A stretch of DNA of 64,000 bases from assembly GCA_963556495.2 (NCBI GenBank), contig OY747700.1, positions 557,001 through 621,000 on the forward strand, written 5' to 3'. Numbering within the stretch: the stretch's first letter is position 1; each line of letters begins with the position of its first letter. The DNA is from Valencia hispanica (Eukaryota; Chordata; Actinopteri; Cyprinodontiformes; Valenciidae). Under the pieces are notes generated by a model, which was given only the letters and a program-made list of their open reading frames with translations, had not been told where the DNA came from and ran no database searches. The position numbers and the translations under genes are program-made. Below are positions 21,071 through 32,157 of the stretch, one piece after another.

Positions 21071-21382
21071 CTACAAGCCCCACCACAGTACCGCCGCCAC
21101 GCTGTCACACTCCTGCTGAACACTGTAGGCACAGCTGCTGGCAGCAACACACGCTTGTGTTGAACTAAACAACCCAGGGATTCCTTTATCATAGTAATCC
21201 AAACAATTCTGCTCAAAATGTTCCGAACAGAGAAGAGAGGAGGAGGGAGCCCACTTCTCACGGGTGCGTCTAACCTGTTTCACCCACTTAGACAGTAACT
21301 CTGGGTCTTTGGGAAACTTAAATAAACTGACACAGTCCTTGTGTATATTTGAACAAAATCCCCCAACACAACGCGAAGGCAT
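21071..21382 (-). CDS. THAP zinc-finger domain protein, first exon or fragment
   Basis: From the ATG at 21382 the frame reads MPSRCVGGFC and continues with SLFKFPKDPELLSKWVKQVR and KWAPSSSLLCSEHFEQNC. This is a THAP domain: C5, C10, C52 and H55 give C-x4-C-x41-C-x2-H, and the invariant W33, the FP at 23-24 and P46 are present. THAP domains bind DNA and occur in Kolobok and P-element transposases and in host factors. The frame stays open for 104 codons, but no catalytic domain follows, so it is a first exon or truncated gene. It lies just inside the right end of the TTAA-flanked element, which favours a transposase origin. Confidence 0.7.
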   Translation of the reverse strand: MPSRCVGGFCSNIHKDCVSLFKFPKDPELLSKWVKQVRRTREKWAPSSSLLCSEHFEQNCLDYYDKGIPGLFSSTQACVAASSCAYSVQQECDSVAAVLWWGL

Positions 21383-21464
21383 TACGATCACTTTTCTTTG
21401 TCAAAAATAGAAAATGGCAGTCACAGCTGAAAAGCCGCTGTCATATGTGTCAACAAACAGAATG

Positions 21465-21500
21465 GTTCTCTCGCTAACGTCACTTCCGGCTTTCTGCTCG
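21465..21500 (-). promoter_or_regulatory. ETS/CRE-like promoter site of the THAP gene
   Basis: On the minus strand, about 95-110 bases before the THAP start codon, is CCGGAAGTGACGTTAGCG: an ETS core (CCGGAAGT) joined to a CRE-like half-site (TGACG). No TATA box is seen. This is the style of a TATA-less vertebrate promoter. The left part of the same element also contains a full TGACGTCA at about 17668-17675. Confidence 0.45.
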
Positions 21501-21668
21501 TTCAGTGCGCAGTGATGCAGTAGTAAAATGCTAGTCACCGCCGTGGCTTTCTCCTCTCAGTAGGATTATACAAGGCATGTTTATGACTTTGACATAGTCC
21601 ATTGAGTTCAGATTTCTTTATTTTATGTTATGTTTAAAAATGTTAACTTCGTGTCATGAGGTCTTTAA

Positions 21669-22535
21669 TCGATGTTGTTGTCATGGTTACCCAGGTCCAT
21701 AGTCAAACGATCCTCCAGGACTGCATCTGAAACCGAGTCTTGATGGGCTTTGAGGGATCCTGGATCCTTGTCCTTCCTGATGGTTAGTTGACGCTGAGCT
21801 TCTCTGCCCCCTGAGCACCACTCAGCCAAAGCCATGCTTCACTGGAGACAGGGTGTTCTCCTTCCTCCAGACGTACAGTTTGGATTCATCGCTGCTACAT
21901 TGAGCTCTGAGGGTGCTTCTGGGTCAGCTGTGGTCAACGTCTTCTCATATGGAACCCTTCAGCATTTTGATGGTTTTTGATCACCTGCCTTCCAAAGAAT
22001 CTGGTGACAGCCAGTAATTTAATCTTCACCTTCAGATGACATACTGGCCCTTAACTATGGAATCCATTTTCTTTAGCTTTATTATCACAGATAATAGCTA
22101 AGAAAATTAGTATTAACTTATAATAAAGAAGTTAAGCCAAAGTTAGCTAATTCTGCATAAGACTTGTTTTCTCTGTCAAAGTCTGACATGTTTGAGCTGG
22201 TGAATATTTTACATCTCATGAATTCTATTTTAAGGAAGTTAGTGAAGCTTCTTCCATCATGTTACTTGATGCAGACTGTAAACAATAAACTGGAATCATC
22301 AAACAGCAGGATCTCAGTTTTAGAGAGCGAGAGAGAGAGAGAGAGCTACAGCTCCCACCTTCCTGCCAGGTTGGAGGTGATTTCGGAAAGCAGATTAAAA
22401 TGCTCTAAATAACTGAGCAGGTTAAGAATAGCTGCTGAATAGCTGCTGACTGATGTCTCTCCAGTCTGTAAAATACTAACACTGGCTTCAATGATAGACA
22501 GAGGCGTGTGCCGATGTTCTCTCAGATTTGGAGTC
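21669..22535. other. Stretch without recognisable genes
   Basis: No coding region or transposon end is supported. A short GA repeat lies at about 22327-22346. The open frame at 22164-22412 runs through that repeat and has no family resemblance. Confidence 0.4.
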
Positions 22536-22539
22536 TCTG

Positions 22540-22956
22540 AAAAAGAAACTGATTAGTCAATCACTTCATCTGGATGGCATTAAATTGGCCCCCAGTAATA
22601 ACGTAAAGAACCTCGGCGTTATTTTTGACCAAGACTTGACATTTTAATCCCATATTAAACAGGTTTCTAGGATTTCCTTCTTTCACCTCCGGAATATTGC
22701 TAAAATTAGAAACATCCTGTCCAAGAGTGATGCTGAGAAACTAGTCCATGCATTTGTTACCTCAAGGCTGGACTACTGTAATTCTTTACTATCAGGTAGT
22801 CCACAAAATGCCATTAAAAGCCTTCAGTTGATCCAAAATGCGGCAGCAAGAGTTCTGATGAATATTAAAAAGAGAGATCACATTTCTTCTGTTTTAGCTT
22901 CCCTTCATTGGCTCCCTGTTAAATCCAGAATAGAATTTAAGATCCTCCTTTACCTG
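22540..22956 (+). mobile_element. L2/Maui-type LINE internal fragment
   Basis: This matches 14057-14462 of the plus-strand LINE nearly base for base, starting AAAAAGAAACTGATTAGTCA and ending AATTTAAGATCCTCC. It covers the RT thumb region only. Lack of a 3' tail shows it is a broken piece rather than a direct retrotransposition product. Confidence 0.85.
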
Positions 22957-23334
22957 TAATAATCGGCTTCATCACTGAACCAGAAGCTGAATTGTTGTTT
23001 AAACCTCCAACGTAGTGACCTGGATTTGTTTTGCGTTACAAATTACACCAATTGGCGTTTCCATGACGACAAAGGATGGCATGAAATGGTGCAGGCACCT
23101 TGCTGGAACTCTGCTGATGATAGACTGTGACAAGCTGAACTAGACATGGAGCAGAAGTTGTGTTTTTCATAGTTCGGGAGAAAAAGCTGCTTTCTGGTGT
23201 GAAAAGGCTCCGCTACACCAACTGATGATGGTGTGGTGATGCAGGAGAAATGTTATGAACACACAGAGAGCCATTATTCATTCTGTTTTACGTTGTTAAT
23301 TAGTAAAGGCTGATGGAGCAGTTTGTTTTCAATT

Positions 23335-23865
23335 CTTATCAGCAAGTTTATTAGTATAAAACATTTCAGGAACAGGGCAGATCAAACTGCTTTACATGAT
23401 TAAAAAAAACACAATAAACAAACCAAAATACATACAATGTAGTGGAAAAATAAAGAGAGGTAATGCAAAACTGCAATCAAGACTACAATTTATGATGTTT
23501 CAGATTATTGGTCGAAGGTAGCTATAAACAGATGAGTTTTTAGCCAGGATTTAAAGGAACTCAGTGTTTCAGCAGCTTTGCAGTTTTCTGGAAGTTTGTT
23601 CCAGATTAGAGGAGCATAGAAACTGAAAGCTGCTTCTCCATGTTTGGTTCTGATTCTGGGGCTGTTGAGTAGACTGGAATTAGAGGACCTGAGTGGTCTG
23701 GAGGGGGGGTTGCTATAGTAACCAGCCAGTGTAAGGACTTTAGAACTGGGGTGATGTGCTCTACTTTCCTGGTTCTAGTGAGGAACACGAGCAGCAGCGT
23801 TCTGGATCAGCTGCAGCTGTCTGACTTTTTGGGCAGACCTGTGAAGACGCGGTTGCAGGATTCCG
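23335..23865 (-). mobile_element. LINE 3' end fragment (3.0-7.9 kb subfamily)
   Basis: Reading on the minus strand, C-terminal ORF2 sequence precedes a 3' UTR ending near 23340 (AGCAAGTTTATTAGTATAAA on the plus strand). The blocks GCAGTTTTCTGGAAGTTTGT and GGGTGATGTGCTCTACTTTC match 3.31-3.57 kb. It is truncated at about 23865, where plus-strand LINE-like sequence begins. Confidence 0.7.
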
Positions 23866-24395
23866 GAATTGCGCCGCTCAAGGTGGCAGCATGTTGGAGT
23901 AGCTCTGTTACTTTGGATCATATTTTTTTCTTTTTAAAACTTTTATTCTTCCATTTCTGGTAGAAACATTGTTTTTGTGGACAACTGTTCTCTCTGGTTT
24001 TGAATGCTGTGCAGCTGGAAGGATTTTTGCTGATAATTTTTATATTTGGACATTTGTTATGATGCATAACCATGGCAACGAGGTGGTTTACAACTGGCAG
24101 CAGCTGATTAACATCACAAAAGCTCAAATAATACCTCAACTACAGTCACAAAACCCTGATGAGTTGAAAAGAAGACGCCATAGATCCAGAGCATCCTCTA
24201 CATCAGACTGTCATACAACTACAGAGCGTCTTCAGTCAGAGGCTTCTTCAGATCTGCAGAGCGCTACAAGAGATCATCCCTGCCCACAGCCATCAGCATC
24301 TACAACAAATCTTTGAAGGAACTTGCATAATGAGTTACAACAACATTTAATTTCCCTTTGGGATTAATAAAGTAATTTTGAATTGAATTGAATTT
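23866..24395 (+). mobile_element. Internally deleted LINE with intact 3' tail
   Basis: The left part (GGATTCCGGAATTGCGCCGC, GGCAGCATGTTGGAGTAGCT) looks like a LINE 5' UTR, followed by a short frame containing EVVYNWQQLINITKAQ. From about 24124 it is joined to an ORF2 end (RASSVRGFFRSAERYKRSSL) and a tail GGATTAATAAAGTAATTTTG plus a GAATT repeat. The piece from 24124 is also present, inverted, at 7393-7672. It appears to be a deletion derivative carrying both ends of a LINE. Confidence 0.5.
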
Positions 24396-25388
24396 GAATC
24401 AATCTGACTAAAAGAAAAACACCTGAAAGTTAAGTTTTTATTTCATTGCTTTCATACGAGTAGTATACTAAAGTGTATGTAAACTTCTGATTTCTGATCA
24501 AAAACGTTTCTCTCTCTCGTTATTCTTGCCTCAGATAGAAATAATGTTAAAAAAGAAGAAACCAGAAATCAAAAAGCTTTTTAGTGTTTTTGAACAAAAA
24601 GGCTAATTTTACATCTGGTTTCCACACCAAGCACCCCCACACTCATATTTGTCTGTTCTGTATTTACACTGACAGATTAATCCCTCAGCAAGACTCAAAG
24701 TAAATTGAAATAGAATTAATAAAGTGAATAGAAGTAGATTCTTAAGGGACAGTTGTTTTTTTTTCATTTATTTGAGCTCACAATGGATTACTGTGATATT
24801 TCTGTCATCTTTCATTCATTTAGATAATCGGATGTGTGTAAAGACATTATATAAGCGTATAGAGAGCAATTTTTTTTGTTGTGTCAGTGACGGCTGCAGC
24901 AGTCAAACACGGGGACACTCTGTCCTTATGCAGATCTTCATCAGCACCAGCCAGCAGGGTATCCTGAGACGCTAAGATCTACCAAAGATAGTCCCTGACA
25001 TCTCTCCCACCTGCGGGAGACTTCACAGCTCAGCTCCCATCCTTATCATGTAGGAAGTAAACAGCAGCCTGCAGTAAGGAGGCAGCGTGTGAACACCAGG
25101 CCCAAATATAGAAGCCAGACCTCCACACCAGATGGACATGCTAGACAGTGGCATATCCGGGCTCCCAGCTGGTACCGTATGGGCCAGAGAGGATTTCCCT
25201 TTATTGTAGGAGGAGCTACTGGGAAAGAAATCTCAGTTTCTAACATGCTGTTAGATTTTCAGCAGAGGGAAACGAGCTGTCCGTGTTAGCCTGCAGCAAC
25301 CAGGACGTAGCAACACTGTCTTCACCTCTCAGCTAACACATTTATTCAGCCCCCCCTTTAACTGACACAGAGTCAAGCTGCCTGCACA
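24396..25388. other. Stretch without recognisable genes
   Basis: No coding region with family resemblance was found. Short ORFs at 24724-24975 and 25046-25289 look random. The Tc1-like element starts at 25391. Confidence 0.4.
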
Positions 25389-25390
25389 TA

Positions 25391-26799
25391 CACTCAACAA
25401 AAATATAAACGCAACACCTTTGTTTCTGCTCCCATTTTTCATGAGATGGACTTAAAGATCTAAAATTCATTCCAGATACACAATATTAATATTTCTCTCA
25501 AACATTGTTCACAAATCAGTCTAAATGTGTGATAGTGAGCACTTCTGCTTTGCTGAGATAATCCATCCCACCTCACAGGTGTGCCACATCAAGATGCTGA
25601 TCTGACATGATTAGTGCACAGGTGTACCTTATACTGCCCACAATAAAAGGCCACCCTGGAATGTGCACTTTTGTCTCACAGCAAAATGCCACAGATGCCA
25701 CAAGCATTGAGGGTGCGTGCAATTGGCATGCTGACAGCAGGAATGTCAACCAGATCTGCACAAACTGTCAGAAACCGTCTCAGGAAAGCTCAACTGCATG
25801 CTCGTCGTCCTCATCGGGGTCTTGACCTGACTCCAGCTCGTCGCCGTAACAGACTTGAGTGGGCAAATGCTCACATTTGATGGCGTCTGGCACGTTGGAG
25901 AGGTGTTCTCTTCACGGATGAATCTCGGTTTACATTGTTCAGGGCAGATGGCAGACAGTGTGTGTGGCGTCGTGTGGGTGAGCGCTTTCCTGATGTCAAT
26001 GTTGTGGATCGAGTGGCCCATGGTGGTGGTGGGGTTATGGTATGGGCAGGCATCTGTTATGGACGAAGAACACAGGTGCATTTTATTGATGGCATTTTGA
26101 ATGCACAGAGATACCGTGATGAGATCCTGAGGCCCATTGTTATGCCATACATCCATGAACATCACCTCATGTTTCAGCAAGATAATGCACGGCCCCATGT
26201 TGCAAGGATCTGTACACAATTCTTGGAAGCTGAAAATGTCCCAGTTCTTGCATGGCCAGCATACTCACCGGACATGTCACCCATTGAGCATGTTTGGGAT
26301 GTGCTTGACCGGCGTATACAACAGCGTGTACCAGTTCCCACTAATATCCAACAACTTCGCACAGCCATTGAAGAGGAGTGGACCAACATTCCACAGGCCA
26401 CAATTGACAATCTGATCCAACTCTATGCGAAGAAGATGTGTTGCACTGCATGAGGCAAATGGTGGTCACACCAGATACTGACCGGTTCTGAGTCCCCAGA
26501 CCCCCAATAAAGCAAAAACTGCACATTCCAGGGTGGCCTTTTATTGTGGGCAGTATAAGGTACACCTGTGCACTAATCATGATGTCAGATCAGCATCTTG
26601 ATGTGGCACACCTGTGAGGTGGGATGGATTATCTCAGCAAAGCAGAAGTGCTCACTATCACACATTTAGACTGATTTGTGAACAATGTTTGAGAGAAATG
26701 GTAATATTGTGTATCTGGAATGAATTTTAGATCTTTAAATCTATCTCATGAAAAATGGGAGCAGAAACAAAGTAATTGCGTCTATATTTTTGTTGAGTA
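25391..26799. mobile_element. Tc1/mariner-like transposon with long inverted repeats
   Basis: The ends are CACTCAACAAAAATATAAAC at the left and the inverted equivalent at the right, TATATTTTTGTTGAGTA, with TA on each side (25389-25390 and 26800-26801), the Tc1/mariner target. The inverted repeats run about 280 bp and end near GGCCACCCTGGAATGTGCA (about 25650) and its complement (about 26525). The interior encodes a damaged DD34E transposase. It is a standard fish Tc1 family copy, not able to move itself. Confidence 0.92.
25686..26453 (+). pseudogene. Tc1-like transposase, broken
   Basis: One frame runs from ATG 25686. The N-terminal helix-turn-helix region is largely missing: MSTRSAQTVRNRLRKAQLHA joins the start straight to the late linker, so about 60 residues are lost against the usual family length. 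An in-frame TGA lies at 25878-25880. The catalytic DD34E residues remain: D in LFTDESRF, D in FQQDNARPHVAR and E in SPDMSPIEHVWD. The C-terminus shifts frame after IPQATIDNLI and ends early at 26453. It cannot bind its ends or act as a full enzyme. Confidence 0.9.
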
Positions 26800-26801
26800 T
26801 A

Positions 26802-27460
26802 TTGTTCTGCAGACTTTATGAACATGTGCAGTATGTGAGGCTTGGTTACTGCAGACGGGTTGTTCAGGTCCAACACAGTAGCTCCTCTATGAAATTTAAT
26901 TCGTACATGCTTTTCACTGGAGAAAACATTACAAATCAGTCAAAGTGTGAATGAAACACAATCAGCAGCAAACAGACTCAACACGATTAGCAGCTCATCA
27001 CTTAGAGACATGAAATCAGAGCTGGTTTAATGTTTGGGTCATAAAAGCAGGCCTGAGTTTACATGTCTATAAAACACTGATGTTCAGAAAAATTCTTCAA
27101 ATGAGAGCACAGAGTTGGCAGATATTTCGAGGACATCCAGACAGTAGAACCATGAGGGGACGCCCACAAACTCTCAGTTATGATTTCATATCTGCTCAAT
27201 TAATGTTTGGTCAGTAGATGATTTTTCCTGGAACACAAAACTTTTGTTTCATTGCTGCCATAAACGGCCCTTCTATCAGTTTGTCTTATTAATGAGAAGA
27301 AACAGAACATTTTAAATCAAATTGTTTTTTCTTTTTCCCCCCAAACAGATCAAAATGTAAAGATGGTTTAATTTCAGCATAAACCAAACAGTGAGACAAA
27401 CAGCAAGTGTCTGTCTGTCAGCTGAGAGACAGCATCACAAATACATGATGCTGGTTTCAA
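26802..27460. other. Stretch without recognisable genes
   Basis: AT-rich sequence between the Tc1-like element and the next LINE fragment. No coding region, repeat end or RNA gene is supported. Confidence 0.4.
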
Positions 27461-28042
27461 TTCATTTCAGTTTATTTCTATAGCACCAATTCACAACAGA
27501 TGTCATCTCAAGGCACAAGAAAAGTTATTTCAATTCAATCATACAAACATTCCAATCAGTTAAAAAGTTTTCTGTTTAAGGAATCCCAGCAGATTGCATC
27601 GAGTCATTGACTTGCACCATTCACTCCTCCTGGACCAACATGTTGTTGACTTCACAGCAATCCCTCATACTGAGCAAGCATGTAGCGACTGTATCGATGC
27701 CCCCCGTCCAACAGGGCATTGTAGCTAACCAGGATACCAGACCAGGTGTAGCTTCTATGGAGAGAAAAACACAGAAAACAAAGTTAATAATCGAAATAAC
27801 AGGAAATAATACAACTGGAGAGTAGTAGGAGAGAAAAGTAGCAGAGTGAAGAAAAGTGGTAAGTCTGTCCTCCAGCAGTCTAAGCCTATAGCAGCATAAC
27901 TACAGAGATCGCTCAGGATGACCTAAGCCACTCTAACTATAAGCTTTATCAAAAAGGAAAGTTTTAAGCCTGGCCTTAAAAGTAAACAGAGTGTCTGCCT
28001 CACGGACTAAAGCTGGGAGCTGGTTCCACAGGAGAGGAGCTG
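27461..28042 (-). mobile_element. L2/Maui-type LINE 3' fragment
   Basis: The plus strand reads TTCAGTTTATTTCTATAGCA then CACAACAGATGTCATCTCAA, the complement of the LINE tail, and runs through the 3' UTR into the last codons of ORF2 (TAAGCTTTATCAAAAAGGAA, GGTTCCACAGGAGAGGAG). It parallels 29293-30100. Parts of the UTR are deleted. Confidence 0.8.
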
Positions 28043-29290
28043 AGGACATCAGAGGAAAGTCGGTCCATAGAGGACACAGTCTGTGCTTTATTTAGGTTAT
28101 CATCCCCTCCCACACACACAATCACAGTATGGTTCTCTGCTGAATTGTCTCAGCAACCAAACAGATGGTGAAAATGGTAATTATGGGAGCAATTTGCCCC
28201 CAACTATGATATAGCATTGTTACCGACAAGCACAATAGAAATCAATGACTTTTCTTTTCCAAAGGAGCAAAGTGATGTCGACTAACCAGACCTGATGTGC
28301 TGGTACCAGGAAGTAGATCTGGATGTCTGTGACTCACCTGTGAACGACCAAAGAGTCCAAATCATGAAGCAACATATCTGCAAACTTGATCTTGTATCTG
28401 GAGCTTGTCTGTGTTGTCATGGCGATGAATGCTGTGTTTGGCTGAGGCACTGGGTCACTGACGTGAAAGAAACAGAATGGAGGCCATTATGCGTTATAGA
28501 TATTTTACAAGTAGATTGGCTAGATTATAAGAGAAATCGTGCATCCAGAACAGTGCCATGCTCAACCCCCCCCTCCTTTTCCTAGTATTACATGGTATAT
28601 GGTGATAAAAGCTGATCTTCAGTCCCTCCTACACAGTCCTGATTTCTGGTCCCACAGGGTAAAACACTTCACTCTGTGTGGAGTTTAAGGAACAAGGTCA
28701 GAGATTGTCCTGCTGATATCTGCTGCTTTCTGACATCTGTTTCAGCACTGACCATCTCTACATGAAATATTCCCTAGATCCATTTACTAACATGTAATTA
28801 ATCAATTAATTTTATTCACATTCTAGTACAATCATTCTAAATATACATATCTGTTAACAGTTTCCCAGGTCATTAATGACCACAATCAAGTTTTATGAGT
28901 ATTGACAATTCTCTGTATCACAGCAGACATCTCCATGGGTTCTCCTTGGTGGAAGAATTGTGGATAGCAAACACCTAGCTGTTTTTCATGAGGTCGTGGG
29001 GTTGGTCTTCCATGTTAACAAGAAAAAAATAAGAAAGAAAAAGAAACAAAGAGCTAAATATGTGACGAAAGCATAAAACAATACGGAAATAGGTTTTACA
29101 TCTATACTAACAAGGTAGCATGTAAAGATTTATCTTTACAACTACAGATATGATATGTTTTTTATTGCCAGCAACTGCCTCAAGGTTAAGAAGCTCACTA
29201 TTTTGCGGGTTTGACTTGGAATTAGAGCTGGGACTAAACTAAAGCTTGATCCAAACTCTAAATCTCACTCCAACACAGATCTTCTCAACC
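28043..29290. other. Stretch without recognisable genes
   Basis: No supported gene. The ORF at 28295-28585 has several cysteines but no family resemblance and no context, and I do not call it. Confidence 0.4.
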
Positions 29291-30208
29291 AATTCAATTC
29301 AGTTTATTTATATAGCGCCAATTCACAACAGATGTCATCTCCAGGCACTTAACAAGAAGTCATTTCAATACATTTATACAAACATTCCAATCAGTTAAAA
29401 AGTTTCCTACTTAAGGAATCCCAGCAGATTACGTCAGTCATTGGCGTGAGGTTGGGCCCCGTTGATGCAGACTTTCCAACCACAGCAATCCTACAGCAAT
29501 CCCTCATTCTGAGCAAGCATGTAGTGACGGTGGAGAGGAAAAACTCCCCTTTAACAGGAAGAAACCTCCAACAGAACCAGGCTCAGTAGGAGCGGCCATC
29601 TGCCACGACCGTCTGGGGGTTTGAGAAGACAGAGCAGAAACACAGAAGGAACAGAAGATCTGATATAAGAGAACTTTCTATGTTACAGAATTAAAAAGTT
29701 AATAACAGGACACAGTGTATCTTCAGTTATTGGGAGCATCATCCCAGTTGATGCCCCCCGTCCAACAGGGCATTGCAGCCAAGCAGGATACCAGACCAAG
29801 TATATCTTCTATGGAGAGAAAAACACTGAGAGAAAACAAAGTTAACAGTCGAAATAACAGAATGTAATGTAATACAACTGGAGAGTCGTAGGAGAAAAGG
29901 AAGTAGCATAGTGAAGAACATTGGTAAGTCTGTCCTCCAGCAGTCTATAGCAGCATAACTGCAGTCTATAGCAGCATAACTACCTTAGCCACTCTAACTA
30001 TAAGCTTTATCAAAAAGGAAAGTTTTAAGCCTGGCCTTAAAAGTAAACAGAGTGTCTGCCTCACGGACTAAAGCTGGGAGCTGGTTCCACAGGAGAGGAG
30101 CCTGATAACTAAAAGATCTGCCTCCCATTCTACTTTTAGAAATCCTAGGAACTACAAGTAAACCTGCAGTCTGAGAGCAAAGGGCTCTGTTAGGAACATA
30201 TGGACCAA

Positions 30209-30625
30209 TCAGATCTCTGATGTATGATGGAGCTGATTATTAAGGGCTTTGTATGTAAGAAGAAGGATCTTAAATTCTATTCTGGATTTAACAGGGAGCC
30301 AATGAAGGGAAGCTAAAACAGGAGAAATGTGATCTCTCTTTTTAATATTCATCAGAACTCTTGCTGCCGCATTTTGGATCAACTGAAGGCTTTTAATGGC
30401 ATTTTGTGGACTAACTGATAGTAAAGAATTACAGTAGTCCAGCCTTGAGGTAACAAATGCATGGACTAGTTTCTCAGCATCACTACTGGACAGGATGTTT
30501 CTAATTTTTGCAATATTCTGGAGGTGAAAGAAAGAAATCCTAGAAACCTGTTTAATATGGGATTTAAATGTCAAGTCTTGGTCAAAAGTAACGCCGAGGG
30601 TTTTTACGTTATTACTGGGGGCCAA
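30209..30625 (-). pseudogene. LINE ORF2 C-terminal region
   Basis: The frame reads NVKTLGVTFDQDLTFKSHIK, FVTSRLDYCNSLLSVSPQNA and HISPVLASLHWLPVKSRIEF. It continues the RT ORF ending at 30658 after a frame change and itself stops at 30209, with the last part of ORF2 in another frame down to about 29998. It is the thumb and C-terminal domain of the L2-type protein. Confidence 0.8.
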
Positions 30626-30657
30626 TTTAATGCCATCCAGATGAAGTGATTGACTAA

Positions 30658-32157
30658 TCAGTTTCTGTTTAAGAACTTCTGGTCCAAAGACAGCAACTTC
30701 TGTTTGTCAGAATTTAAAAGCAAAAAGTTTAGGGTCATCCATGTTTTTATGTCTTCCAGACATGCCTGTAATCTACCTAACTGACTGGGTTCATCAGGAT
30801 TTATGGATAAATATAGTTGTGTATCATCGGCATAGCTGTGGAAATTTATCCCATGCTGTCTAATGATTCTACCAATTGGGAGCATATATATGGTGAACAG
30901 AATTGGTCCAAGCACAGAACCCTGTGGAACTCCACAAGTAACCCTTGAGAGTGAAGAAGATTTATCATTTAGATGAACAAACTGGAATCTATCAGACAAA
31001 TATGATTTAAACCAGCCTAGTGCTGTTCCTTTGATCCCTGCAACATGTTCAAGCCTTTCTAAGAGAATATTATGATCGACTGTGTCAAAAGCAGCACTGA
31101 GATCTAACAAAACCAGAACGGACACGAGTCCATTATCTGAGGCCATGAGAATATCATTAGTAACCTTTACCAGTGCTGTTTCAGTGCTATGATGAGCTCT
31201 AAAACCTGACTGAAACTCTTCAAACAGCTCGTTATTGTTTAAATGCTCACAGACTTGATTAGCAACAATTTTCTCAAGGACTTTGGGTAAGAAAGGAAGG
31301 TTAGATATAGGTCTGTAATTCACTAAGTCATCTTGATCAAGGGAAGGTTTCTTAAGTAAAGGTTTAATTACAGCTATTTTAAATTCCTGTGGTACGTATC
31401 CGTTTACTAAGGATAGATTCATCATATCCAAAATGGGGCCAGGAACCAAATGGAACACTTCTTTAAATAATTTGGTTGGAATAGGGTCCAACATACAAGT
31501 TGAAGGTTTAGATGAGGCTAATCTTTTTGATAATTCCGAAAGCTCGACTGAATCAAAACAGCCTAAGTACAAATGAGGTTCTACAGTTCTTTCCGATACT
31601 GCCTCATTTACTGAGGAAGAAGTAATCATGTTTGGGAGGATGTCAATGATTTTATTTTTAATAGAATAAATTTTATTTATGAAGAATCCCATAAAATCAT
31701 CACTGCTAAGAGCTGGGGGAATAGTTGGCTCAACAGAGCTATGACTCTGTGTAAGTTTGGCAACTGTACTAAAAAGAAACCTAGGATTGTTTTTATTCGC
31801 CTCTATTAATGATGAAAAATATGCCTTTTTAGCTTGTCGAAGGGTCTTTTTATACAGCAGTAGACTGTTATTCCAGGTTAAATAGGAATCCTCTAGGTGT
31901 GTATAGCGCCATTTTTTCTCCAACTTCTTAGTATTCTGCTTTAAAGTACGCAACTCTGCATTAAACCAAGGAGTCAGCCTCCTATGGTTATCCACTTTCT
32001 TTTTTAAGGGTGCTACACTATCTAATGCCAAACGCAATGAGGACGTAACGCTGTGAACCAGATCATCAATTTCTGAAGGGTTAGAGACAGAATTGCTGCC
32101 ATCCACTGTGTTACCCTGAGACACTAAGGAAAGTAAGAATGGAACAGATTCTTTAAA
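30658..32157 (-). CDS. LINE ORF2 fragment: linker plus complete reverse transcriptase
   Basis: The longest LINE frame in the window. After the break at 32157 it reads a basic linker (TLKQNTKKLEKKWRYTHLED), a region before the RT (PSTCMLDPIPTKLFKEVFHL), then all RT motifs: RPISNLPFLPKVLEKIVANQ, motif A with [14 protein letters not shown], motif [21 protein letters not shown] and motif [17 protein letters not shown]. The 527-residue open frame actually starts at 32241, so its first 28 or so residues come from flanking non-LINE DNA. It lacks the endonuclease and the C-terminal domain, so it is not autonomous. Confidence 0.85.
   Translation of the reverse strand, partial: FKESVPFLLSLVSQGNTVDGSNSVSNPSEIDDLVHSVTSSLRLALDSVAPLKKKVDNHRRLTPWFNAELRTLKQNTKKLEKKWRYTHLEDSYLTWNNSLLLYKKTLRQAKKAYFSSLIEANKNNPRFLFSTVAKLTQSHSSVEPTIPPALSSDDFMGFFINKIYSIKNKIIDILPNMITSSSVNEAVSERTVEPHLYLGCFDSVELSELSKRLASSKPSTCMLDPIPTKLFKEVFHLVPGPILDMMNLSLVNGYVPQEFKIAVIKPLLKKPSLDQDDLVNYRPISNLPFLPKVLEKIVANQVCEHLNNNELFEEFQSGFRAHHSTETALVKVTNDILMASDNGLVSVLVLLDLSAAFDTVDHNILLERLEHVAGIKGTALGWFKSYLSDRFQFVHLNDKSSSLSRVTCGVPQGSVLGPILFTIYMLPIGRIIRQHGINFHSYADDTQLYLSINPDEPSQLGRLQACLEDIKTWMTLNFLLLNSDKQKLLSLDQKFLNRN

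Larger units (their letters stand above)
17498..21664. mobile_element. Kolobok-like DNA transposon with TTAA target duplication
   Basis: The ends are AGATCTCATGACACGAAG at 17498 and, inverted, AGACCTCATGACACGAAG ending at 21664: an 18-bp terminal inverted repeat with one mismatch. Both ends are flanked by TTAA (17494-17497 and 21665-21668), the target duplication of Kolobok and piggyBac elements. The interior holds a minus-strand THAP domain, which Kolobok transposases are known to carry, so Kolobok is the better fit. The element is 4167 bp including a 1026-bp hAT insertion. No catalytic transposase core is visible, so it is non-autonomous as read. Confidence 0.72.
29291..32157 (-). mobile_element. 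L2/Maui-type LINE, best-preserved copy
   Basis: From 32157 down, the minus strand reads the end of the endonuclease, the linker, a complete RT, the C-terminal region (about 29998-30625), a 3' UTR of about 700 bp and the tail at 29291 (AATTCAGTTTATTTATATAG on the plus strand). It is 5'-truncated within the endonuclease and inserted next to a MADF-exon element. Only a few frame changes separate it from an intact RT half, so it is one of the younger copies here. Confidence 0.85.

Noticed and set aside
20941..21168. Plus-strand ORFs opposite the THAP gene
   Set aside because: They are on the strand opposite a clear THAP domain and show no family resemblance.
25871..26410. Several ORFs on both strands in the Tc1-like element
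   Set aside because: Shadows of the transposase frame, which carries the DD34E motif.
28295..28585. 96-residue cysteine-containing ORF
   Set aside because: No recognised motif spacing, no promoter or neighbouring support.
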